A stretch of 64,000 bases of DNA from Pedococcus dokdonensis (lineage in GTDB: Bacteria; Actinomycetota; Actinomycetes; Actinomycetales; Dermatophilaceae). Position 1 is the stretch's first letter; each line of letters starts with the position of its first letter. Positions 57,395 through 64,000 of the stretch are shown in pieces. The position numbers and the translations under genes were made by a program. Where the stretch lies: contig NZ_LT629711.1 of the NCBI RefSeq assembly GCF_900104525.1, positions 3,162,001 through 3,226,000 on the forward strand, in the 5' to 3' direction. Below the pieces are notes generated by a model. That model did no database searches. It was not told where the DNA came from and saw nothing but the letters and a program-made list of their open reading frames with translations.

Positions 57395-58324
57395 GTGAAA
57401 CTCACCAAGATCACCCTCACCATCGCGACGGCGGCAGCCCTGATGGCCACCGCTGCGTGTGGCGACTCGGGTGGCGACCCGCTCGCCACCACCTCCAGCT
57501 CGAGCTCTGGTGGTGGCTCGTCGAGCTCCATCAAGGTGGGCTCGGCCGACTTCCCCGAGAGCGCCCTGCTCGCCGAGATCTACGCCGGTGCCCTCGAGGC
57601 CAAGGGCGTCAAGGTCGAGAAGAAGCTCAACATCGGCGCCCGTGAGGCCTACATCCCGGCGCTCCAGGACGGGTCGATCGACCTGATCCCCGAATACACC
57701 GGCGTGCTGCGCGACTACTTCAAGAAGGGGCAGACGGGCACCGACTCCGAGGCCGTCTACACCGAGCTCAAGTCCTCCGTGCCCGACACCCTCACGGTGC
57801 TCGACAAGTCAGCGGCCGAGGACAAGGACGCGCTCGTCATGAAGAAGTCGCGCGCCGACGAGCTCGGCGTGAAGTCGATCGCCGACCTGGCCGGCAAGGC
57901 CGACAAGCTCACCGTCGGTGGCCCGCCCGAGTGGAAGACCCGTGACACCGGCATCCCCGGGTTCAAGAAGATCTACGGCCTGGAGTTCAAGGCGTTCCGC
58001 CCGCTCGACGCCGGTGGCCCGCTGACGCTGGCCGCGCTCAAGAACGGCCAGATCGACGCCGGCGACCTGTTCACCACCGACCCGAGCATCGCTGCGAACG
58101 ACCTGGTCGCGCTCGAGGACCCGAAGAACATGTATGCCGCGCAGAACGTCGTGCCGCTGATCACCAAGAGCAAGAGCAACCCGACCATCGAGGGCGCTCT
58201 CAACGCGGTGTCGGCCAAGCTCGACACGGCGACCCTGTCCGACCTGCTCAAGCAGGTCGTCGTCGACAAGAAGGACGCCGACACGGTGGCCAAGGACTTC
58301 TTGACCAAGGCCGGTCTGGCCTGA
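57395..58324 (+). CDS. Osmoprotectant-binding lipoprotein, OpuCC/OsmX type
   Basis: 309 residues from GTG 57395, preceded by AGGAGTGG. Lipobox LMATAAC (Cys22), Ser/Gly-rich linker, then SIKVGSADFPESALLAEIYA, DLIPEYTGVLRDYFKKGQTG and AGDLFTTDPSIAANDL of the quaternary-amine binding family. ATG 57371 is in frame but less well placed. Terminated by a strong hairpin. Confidence 0.93.
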   Translation: MKLTKITLTIATAAALMATAACGDSGGDPLATTSSSSSGGGSSSSIKVGSADFPESALLAEIYAGALEAKGVKVEKKLNIGAREAYIPALQDGSIDLIPEYTGVLRDYFKKGQTGTDSEAVYTELKSSVPDTLTVLDKSAAEDKDALVMKKSRADELGVKSIADLAGKADKLTVGGPPEWKTRDTGIPGFKKIYGLEFKAFRPLDAGGPLTLAALKNGQIDAGDLFTTDPSIAANDLVALEDPKNMYAAQNVVPLITKSKSNPTIEGALNAVSAKLDTATLSDLLKQVVVDKKDADTVAKDFLTKAGLA

Positions 58325-58376
58325 CCCGACGGTCCGGCCCGGCCTCCCGGCCTGACTGACCCAGCCCGACACGAGG

Positions 58377-58417
58377 AAGGCCGGGTGCGGTGTCCCCCCG
58401 GACCCGCACCCGGCCTT
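58377..58417 (+). terminator. Strong hairpin terminator of osmoprotectant operon
   Basis: AAGGCCGGGTGCGG and CCGCACCCGGCCTT form a perfect 14-bp stem with a 13-base loop, ending in TTT, 53 bases after the operon. Confidence 0.9.
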
Positions 58418-58546
58418 TCGGCATGACCCCCCGGTCTGCCCAATCCCTGATCCGAGATCTCGGGAGGCGCCCCTCCGCGCCTCACGCCACCTCGGATCCG
58501 GTGATTTCCGTTGCCACCAGAGTGGCCGAGGTGAGGGTGGGCGGGC

Positions 58547-58590
58547 ATCGGTGAAACCACCGATATTCCTGCTGACCTACCGGATAGCCT
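58547..58590 (+). promoter_or_regulatory. Operator and leaderless promoter of LuxR-type gene
   Basis: ATCGGTG-AAAC-CACCGAT (58547-58564) is a perfect 7-4-7 inverted repeat at the expected -35 position. TAGCCT (58585-58590) is followed by exactly six bases and GTG 58597. A second long-range repeat GATCCGAG/CTCGGATC (58449-58456, 58491-58498) lies upstream. Confidence 0.6.
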
Positions 58591-58596
58591 GTCGGG

Positions 58597-61038
58597 GTGC
58601 TGACTCCGTGCGTGGGTCGTGACGACGTCCTCGACCGCCTCCGGCTCCTGCTCAGCAGCAACCGGTGGGTGACGCTGACCGGCGCCCCGGGGTGTGGCAA
58701 GACCCTCGTCGCCCGGCACACGGCCGGGGCCGAGCAAGGGGTCGTCTGGGTGGCCGGTCACCAGCACGGGAACGTCGAGTCGCTGGTGCAGGCCTGCCTC
58801 GGCTCCCTCGACGCCGAGGTCGCCCCCGGTGACTCGCCGACGATGGCCCTCAAGCGTGCCCTGGACGGGCGCAACACCCTCGTCGTCCTGGACGGTGTCG
58901 ACGCCATCGACGGCCTGGGCGAGCTCCTCAACGACCTGCTCGACGACGCCTCCGACTGGCGACTGCTCTGCACCGCGACGACCGTCTCGGGTCGCCCGCA
59001 CGAGCAGGTGCTGCGGCTGCCGCCGCTGCACGTGCCGTCCTCGCGCGAACCGTTGGAGGGGCCGGCCATCGAGCTGCTGCTCGCCCGGGTCGCAGCGGCG
59101 GGTGGCCACCCGATCGACCTCGAGCAGCACGACGCCACCTTGCGCGGGTTGCTCCGCGCCAGCGGTGGCCTGCCGTCGCTGATCGAGCAGCTGGCTGTCC
59201 AGATCGCGCTGGTGGGCGTCAGCGACGTGTCGCCGGCCGACAGCCTGGCCGACGCGGTGCGCGCCTCCTACGACCTGCTCGACCCCGCCCAGCAGGAGTG
59301 CTTCCGCCGGCTGGCCGTGATCGGTCGCCCGGTCGGGCTCGACGTCCTCGCCGACGTCTGTGGCGTCAGCCGACCGCAGGCGGTGCAGCTCGCGGCTGCG
59401 CTCGCCCGGCGCAGCCTCGTCGAGGTGCAGCCCGACGGCCGGTTCGACCTGCTGCCCCCGATGCGGGAGGCCGGCCGCCTGCTGTCCCGCGACACCGACG
59501 ACGCGGCGAAGGCGTTCGCCGGTCTGCTCGCCTGGGCCGACCGGATGGTGCCGAAGGCCGTCAACGCGGGGTCGGCCGACGAGCCGTTCCTGGCCCAGCT
59601 GGCCCTCGTCGACTCCGCCGTGCGGCACGCCTGCGCCGACGACTCCACCCGCCCCCAGGGCTATGCGATCGCCAACCGCGCCTTCCCCTCGCTGTCCGCG
59701 GCGATGCGGGCCCGCGAGGCGCTCGAGCTGATGGACGCCGCCCTCGCCAGTGGTGACGGACCGCCGATCATCGGCTCCCAGCTCGCCCGCCGGGCCGGGA
59801 TCTGCGCATCCGAGGTGCGTGGCACCTACGAGGGCCTGCGGCTCCTGGACCGCGCCGACCAGCACGCTTCGGCGCTCGGCAGCGAGACCCCCGACCGTGA
59901 CCTCGAGCTGGCCCGCACCGCGGCGATCCGCGCCGAGATGCACCTTGACGCGGGTGACCTCGCCTCGGCCCGGCGCGACGCCGAGCGCACGCTGGCCCTC
60001 GGTCAGGGCGACCCCTACGTCATCCGCCAGGTGCGTCGCACCCTGATGGACGTGTGCGTCTCCGCCGGTGACTTCGACGAGGCGGAGCAGCTCGCCACCC
60101 TCATCGTCGACGCCCCGCCCGCCGACGAGCTCTGGATCGCGCTCTCGGCCCGCACCCTGCAGGCCAAGATGGCCTGGGAGCGGGGCCAGCTCGTCGAGGC
60201 CGCCTCGCTCGCGATGTTCGCGCGGACGCAGGCCGAGGAGATCCGGGAGGACCGGATCACCCTGCTCGCCGACACCGTGCACCGCATGGTGGCCGGTGGA
60301 CCGGGGCTGCCGGTCGACGCCGAGACGCTCCCGTGGGCCGTGCGGCTGGTCGTCCTGCTCCAGGACGCCCGCGAGCTGCTCGCCGGCGGCGACACCACCC
60401 GGGCGGCGGGTCTGGCGGCCGACATCGTCGTCCTCGCCGACAGCAGCAAGCTGGGCCGCGACGCCGTCGAGGCCAGGTTGCTCGTGGCCGACGCGCTGAT
60501 GGCCCTCGGGGAGCCGCTCCAGGCGCGGCCGTCCTACCTGTCGGTGTTGCGCCGCTGCGTCGAGGTGCCCCTGCCCCTGCGCGCCGCGGACGCCCTCGAC
60601 GGCCTGGCGGCGATCGCCGGGGAACCGGGCACGGCGGCATACCGGGCGATCGCGGGGGCGGCGGCGGCACTGCGCGTCGGGCGCCGCGCCGTCGGTCGCG
60701 AGCGCCCGGGGGTGCCGTATGCCGCGGGGTCGCCGCGCGACTGCCCGGCCGGCTGGGTGGAGGCAGGGCAGCTGACCGCCGCCGGGGTCGCCGGGGTGAC
60801 CAGCCTGTTCGGTGCTGGTCAGGAGCCGAACGACGCCGCCGCCACACCGTTGCGGGCGCTGACGCGGGCCGAGCGGGCCGTGGCCGAGCTGGTCGCCGAG
60901 GGGCTGACCAGCCGGCAGATCGCGGAGCAGCTGTTCGTGTCGCCGCGCACCGTCGACGCCCACCTGTCCCACATCTTCCGCAAGCTCGAGATCGCCTCGC
61001 GCGCCAAGCTCGCCGCCCTGATGGTCGAGATCGCCTGA
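58597..61038 (+). CDS. Large ATPase-LuxR transcriptional regulator
   Basis: 813 residues. Walker A TGAPGCGKT (29-36) and LVVLDGVDAID as Walker B, winged-helix part of an AAA/STAND module, TPR-like helices from about 340 to 690, and a C-terminal LuxR helix-turn-helix (LTRAERAVAELVAEGLTSRQ; VSPRTVDAHLSHIFRKLEI). GTG 58597 is set by the leaderless -10. Such LAL-like proteins switch genes on in response to ligand or partner binding; targets unknown, though the palindrome in its own promoter suggests autoregulation. Confidence 0.9.
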   Translation: MLTPCVGRDDVLDRLRLLLSSNRWVTLTGAPGCGKTLVARHTAGAEQGVVWVAGHQHGNVESLVQACLGSLDAEVAPGDSPTMALKRALDGRNTLVVLDGVDAIDGLGELLNDLLDDASDWRLLCTATTVSGRPHEQVLRLPPLHVPSSREPLEGPAIELLLARVAAAGGHPIDLEQHDATLRGLLRASGGLPSLIEQLAVQIALVGVSDVSPADSLADAVRASYDLLDPAQQECFRRLAVIGRPVGLDVLADVCGVSRPQAVQLAAALARRSLVEVQPDGRFDLLPPMREAGRLLSRDTDDAAKAFAGLLAWADRMVPKAVNAGSADEPFLAQLALVDSAVRHACADDSTRPQGYAIANRAFPSLSAAMRAREALELMDAALASGDGPPIIGSQLARRAGICASEVRGTYEGLRLLDRADQHASALGSETPDRDLELARTAAIRAEMHLDAGDLASARRDAERTLALGQGDPYVIRQVRRTLMDVCVSAGDFDEAEQLATLIVDAPPADELWIALSARTLQAKMAWERGQLVEAASLAMFARTQAEEIREDRITLLADTVHRMVAGGPGLPVDAETLPWAVRLVVLLQDARELLAGGDTTRAAGLAADIVVLADSSKLGRDAVEARLLVADALMALGEPLQARPSYLSVLRRCVEVPLPLRAADALDGLAAIAGEPGTAAYRAIAGAAAALRVGRRAVGRERPGVPYAAGSPRDCPAGWVEAGQLTAAGVAGVTSLFGAGQEPNDAAATPLRALTRAERAVAELVAEGLTSRQIAEQLFVSPRTVDAHLSHIFRKLEIASRAKLAALMVEIA

Positions 61039-61100
61039 GCGCCCGTCCGGCCCGGCGGGGTCATCCCAACCGGCCCGTGCCTCGGCCACGAACCACCCGC

Positions 61101-61862
61101 GTGCCCGACCTCACCTACCGCGTCGTCATCCGGCTGTGCCGGGTGCTGTTCCGTGCCCTGGGACTGCGGATCCGGGTGACCGGCGTCGAGCACCTGCCTG
61201 CTGCCGGGCCGGTGGTCGTCGCCGCGAACCACAGCAGCTTCCTCGACTTCATGTTCGTGGGACTGGCTGCGGTGCGGCGCGGACGGCTGGTGCGGTTCAT
61301 GGCCAAGCAGTCGGTCTTCAGGTCGCGGGTGTCCGGACCACTGATGCGCGCGATGGCGCACCTGCCGGTCGACCGCGCGCACGGTGAGCTCGCCGCCCGG
61401 CAGGCGCTGTGGGCGCTGCGGTCCGGAGAGGTGGTCGGGGTCTATCCGGAGGCCACCATCGGGCGGGCATTCGTGGTGAAGGACGTCGAGGACTTCCGCC
61501 GTGGGGCGGCCCATCTCGCGCTCGCGACCGGGGCGCCGCTGGTGCCGGTCGCACACTGGGGCATCCACCGGATCTTCACCGTCGACGGGCGGTGGTCGCT
61601 GCGTCGTGGCAGGGCAGTGGAGGTGCTGGTCGGTGCACCCCTGGTGCCCCTTCCGGGAGAGTCGCCGGAGGCGTTGACCGTCCGGCTCCACGAACGGCTC
61701 GCAGCGATGGTCGACGACCTCGTGGGCCGCTACCCGCAGCCGCCGGCCGACCCGGCGCGCGCCTGGTGGTGGCCGGCCGACCGCGGAGGGGCGGCACCGA
61801 CCCGCGCGGAGGCCGGGGTGCTCGACGAAGCGGCCGTGCGTCGCGTCGACGCGCCCCGCTGA
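61101..61862 (+). CDS. 1-acyl-glycerol-3-phosphate acyltransferase (PlsC-like)
   Basis: 253 residues from GTG 61101. VVVAANHSSFLDFMFVGLAA has the H-x4-D motif; VVGVYPEATIGRAF replaces the usual F-P-E-G-T with Y-P-E-A-T; AHLALATGAPLVPVAHWGIH completes the fold. Acylates lysophosphatidate or a related acceptor at the membrane. The C-terminal 45 residues are Ala/Arg-rich and variable. Confidence 0.88.
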   Translation: MPDLTYRVVIRLCRVLFRALGLRIRVTGVEHLPAAGPVVVAANHSSFLDFMFVGLAAVRRGRLVRFMAKQSVFRSRVSGPLMRAMAHLPVDRAHGELAARQALWALRSGEVVGVYPEATIGRAFVVKDVEDFRRGAAHLALATGAPLVPVAHWGIHRIFTVDGRWSLRRGRAVEVLVGAPLVPLPGESPEALTVRLHERLAAMVDDLVGRYPQPPADPARAWWWPADRGGAAPTRAEAGVLDEAAVRRVDAPR

Positions 61863-61896
61863 CCCAGCCCCGCGCCATACCCCCGCACGGTGCACG

Positions 61897-61980
61897 AACC
61901 TTTGCTAGCAAAGGTTGCGGTGTCGTGGACAGGTTGCAACCTGTCCCTCAACCAGTTTCCTGTGCTAGCAAAGGAAACTG
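61897..61980. repeat. Three consecutive AT-richer palindromes
   Basis: 61897-61916: half-site AACCTTTGCT plus its exact complement (20 bp). 61927-61946: half-site GGACAGGTTG plus its complement (20 bp). 61953-61980: CAGTTTCCT and AGGAAACTG around GTGCTAGCAA (28 bp, one mismatch pair). GCTAGCAAAGG occurs in the first and third. They fill the gap between convergent genes and may act as terminators or a REP-like element. Confidence 0.85.
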
Positions 61981-61993
61981 CCGGCGGGCGGGG

Positions 61994-64000
61994 TCAGGCG
62001 ACCGGGGCGGGCTGGGGCTCGCTGTCAGCGGTGGGCTCGGGCTGGGGGTCCTCGCGACGCTTGACCGCGGCGAGCAGCATCTGGGCCACGTCGACGACCT
62101 CGACGTCCTCGGCCTTGCCCTCGGACTGGGCGGCGGTGAGGCCGTCGGACATCATCACCCGGCAGAACGGGCAGCCGATCGCGATCCGCTCCGCGCCGGT
62201 GCCGATGGCCTCCTCGGTGCGGTTGGTGTTGATCCGCGTGCCGAGCTTCTCCTCCATCCACATGCGGGCCCCACCGGCGCCGCAGCAGAACGACTTCTCC
62301 TTGGTGCGCTCCATCTCCCTGAGCTCGACGCCGGGCAGCGCACCGATCAGCTCGCGCGGCGGGGCGTAGACGCCGTTGTGCCGGCCGAGGTAGCAGGGGT
62401 CGTGGTACGTCACCGTCTCGGCAGTGGAGGCGACGTCCTTGGTCGAGGACTTCGGCGACCCTCCACGCACGTCGGCCGGGCGGGCCACCGGCACGAGCTT
62501 CTTCTCGCGGACCAGCCGGTTGAGCAGCTGGGTGTGGTGGACCACCTCGTACTTGCCCCCCAGCTGCGGGTACTCGTTCTTGATGGTGTTGAAGCAGTGT
62601 GCACAGGTGACGACGATCTTGGTGGCCCCCACCTCGTTGAGCGTCTCGACGTTCTGCTGGGCGAGCATCTGGAAGAGGAACTCGTTGCCGGCCCGCCGCG
62701 CGGAGTCACCGGTGCAGGACTCGCCGTCGCCGAGGATCGCGAACGACACCCCGGCCTGGTCGAGCAGCTCCGCCACCGCGCGGGTGGTCTTCTTGGCCCG
62801 GTCCTCGTAGGCGCCGGCGCAGCCCACCCAGAACAGGTAGTCGACGTCGTCGGCCGACTCGACGTCCTGGCCGAGGATCTTCACCGGGAACGGCAGGTCC
62901 TTGGCCCAGTCGAGCCGGGCGCGGGCGGCCATGCCCCAGGGGTTGCCCTTGTTCTCGAGGTTCTTGAACAGCCCGCCGAGCTCGTTCGGGAAGGCCGACT
63001 CGATGAGGTTCTGGTAGCGGCGCATGTCGACGATCGCGTCGACGTGCTCGATGTCGACGGGGCACTGCTCAACGCAGGCGCCGCAGGTGGTGCAGGACCA
63101 CAGCACGTCCTGGTCGATCACGGCGTCCGGCCCGTGCGGGTTGTAGGCCGCCAGCGGGTTGGTGATGTCGTAGCCGGTGTCGCCGATCAGCGGCACCTCG
63201 GCCAGCGCGGCCGCGCTCTCGCCCAGACCGGGGCGGTCGCCCTCGGCGGCCAGCAGCCAGGGGGCCTTGGCGTGCGCGTGGTCGCGCAGCGCCATCACGA
63301 GCAGCTTGGGGGAGAGCGGCTTGTCGGTGTTCCAGGCCGGGCACTGCGACTGGCATCGGCCGCACTCGGTGCAGGTGGTGAAGTCGAGCAGGCCCTTCCA
63401 GGTGAAGTCCTCGACCTTGCCGACGCCCAGGGCGGCGTCCTCGTCGAGCTCCTCGATGTTCTCGAAGTCGATCGGCTCACCCTTGACCATGAGCGGCTGG
63501 AGCTCGCCGAGCGAGGTGCGCCCGTCGGCGTGCCGCTTGAGGAAGATGTTGAAGAAGGCGAGGAACCGGTGCCAGGCGACACCCATGGTGGGCTGCAGCG
63601 AGATCGTGATCATCCAGGCGAACGAGATCAGGATCTTCACGGCGGCGACGACCACGATGGTCTGCTCGAGGGTGTCGACCGAGGCGCCGTCGAAGAGGCC
63701 GCCGAGCCAGCCGGTCAGCGGGTAGTGCAGGGCGTCCGCATGACCCACCGCCGTGGTTCCGGTCGTGCCGCCGAGCTTGTCGAGCGCGTACTCCAGCGCC
63801 CGCAGCGTGATGATGCAGATCGTGACCCCGAGGATGGTCAGCTCGACGTAGTAGGCCTGCCAGAAGGTCGAGCCGAAGAACCGCGAGCGCCGACCACCCT
63901 CGCCGGCGGCTGAGCGCGGGTGGTTCTTCTGGCGGATCGCCATCAGCGCGATGATGCCGACCAGACCGGTCCAGGCGAAGAACTCGGTGACCCACTCGTA
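61994..64000 (-). CDS. Membrane-bound heterodisulfide-reductase-like Fe-S oxidoreductase (5' end off window)
   Basis: At least 668 residues, open to the window edge; the ATG at 63943 is internal because YEWVTEFFAWTGLVGIIAL continues a membrane helix upstream. Order: N-terminal helices, two 4Fe-4S ferredoxin motifs (CTECGRCQSQCP and CTTCGACVEQCP), then two CCG domains (CAGAYEDRAKKTTRAVAELL to CAHCF; HDPCYLGRHNGVY to SFCCGAGGARMW). Resembles HdrD/GlpC-like proteins widespread in actinobacteria, passing electrons between a soluble donor and the membrane. Ala/Pro/Glu-rich C-terminus. Confidence 0.9.
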   Translation of the reverse strand, partial: YEWVTEFFAWTGLVGIIALMAIRQKNHPRSAAGEGGRRSRFFGSTFWQAYYVELTILGVTICIITLRALEYALDKLGGTTGTTAVGHADALHYPLTGWLGGLFDGASVDTLEQTIVVVAAVKILISFAWMITISLQPTMGVAWHRFLAFFNIFLKRHADGRTSLGELQPLMVKGEPIDFENIEELDEDAALGVGKVEDFTWKGLLDFTTCTECGRCQSQCPAWNTDKPLSPKLLVMALRDHAHAKAPWLLAAEGDRPGLGESAAALAEVPLIGDTGYDITNPLAAYNPHGPDAVIDQDVLWSCTTCGACVEQCPVDIEHVDAIVDMRRYQNLIESAFPNELGGLFKNLENKGNPWGMAARARLDWAKDLPFPVKILGQDVESADDVDYLFWVGCAGAYEDRAKKTTRAVAELLDQAGVSFAILGDGESCTGDSARRAGNEFLFQMLAQQNVETLNEVGATKIVVTCAHCFNTIKNEYPQLGGKYEVVHHTQLLNRLVREKKLVPVARPADVRGGSPKSSTKDVASTAETVTYHDPCYLGRHNGVYAPPRELIGALPGVELREMERTKEKSFCCGAGGARMWMEEKLGTRINTNRTEEAIGTGAERIAIGCPFCRVMMSDGLTAAQSEGKAEDVEVVDVAQMLLAAVKRREDPQPEPTADSEPQPAPVA

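Noticed and set aside
57973..61089. Minus-strand frame of 1038 codons opposite the LuxR-type gene
   Set aside because: Antisense of well-recognised plus-strand genes; rich in Gly/Arg/Val as expected of a high-G+C shadow frame.
61409..63913. Plus-strand frame of 834 codons opposite the Fe-S oxidoreductase
   Set aside because: The minus strand holds two ferredoxin and two CCG motifs; the plus frame has none and crosses the palindrome array.

Overview
The window is G+C-rich (about 70 % by eye) and reads as a chromosomal segment of an actinobacterium. Evidence is a WhiB-type regulator, a PucR-type regulator, an actinobacterial MraY, GTG starts, several apparently leaderless genes (TAnnnT, six or seven bases, then ATG/GTG) and rare AT-rich spacers. 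A Micrococcales (Intrasporangiaceae-like) source is my guess from overall flavour; nothing here proves it. One tRNA (Gly, CCC) and no rRNA, IS element or CRISPR array was seen.

Layout. 0-2.1 kb: small orphan genes (partial DUF3626, PaiB-like, GNAT, a truncated patatin). 2.1-14.1 kb: a tightly coupled ten-gene catabolic operon behind a 24-bp perfect palindrome: sugar ABC permeases and binding protein, two ADP-ribosylglycohydrolase-family enzymes, a LacI regulator, a PfkB kinase, a glycosidase-like/FGE-like fusion, a CaiB-type CoA-transferase and a CitE-like lyase. 14.2-24.2 kb: MFS transporter, a cytoplasmic-looking subtilase with a small partner, carbamoyltransferase, RNA ligase-like protein, PCD-VOC fusion, a self-regulated membrane protein/winged-helix pair, a lone mraY and a Cys/His-rich small protein. 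24.2-27.3 kb: a putative glutathione operon (glutamate-cysteine ligase-like, GshB, MAPEG) divergent from a TetR regulator. 27.4-30.3 kb: a large secreted Gly-rich/Ig-like protein. 30.4-33.5 kb: a lower-G+C island of tiny Cys-rich zinc-finger-like proteins and two YbjN/type III chaperone-like proteins, ending at tRNA-Gly. 33.6-34.9 kb: dcd and a hydrolase.

35-53 kb holds what I consider the best candidate for an undescribed system. Nine promoters share xGTnA(T/C)-N16-CGTC with exactly 16 spacer bases. They precede an ECF sigma factor gene, a divergent whiB-like gene, an exosortase-like/glycosyltransferase/epimerase/sortase operon, small proteins, a D,D-carboxypeptidase, an aquaporin, tiny membrane proteins and a large beta-helix surface protein with a C-terminal membrane anchor. 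The sigma factor is fused to a zinc-binding anti-sigma-like segment, one membrane helix and a Ser-Pro-Thr-Leu repeat tail. I infer a self-contained cell-envelope regulon that makes, decorates and anchors surface proteins.

53-64 kb: an aromatic amino acid lyase homologue lacking the normal Ala-Ser-Gly triad, an osmoprotectant (OpuC/ProU-type) ABC operon, a large LuxR-type regulator, a PlsC-type acyltransferase, three stacked palindromes and the 3' part of a membrane Fe-S oxidoreductase that runs off the window.
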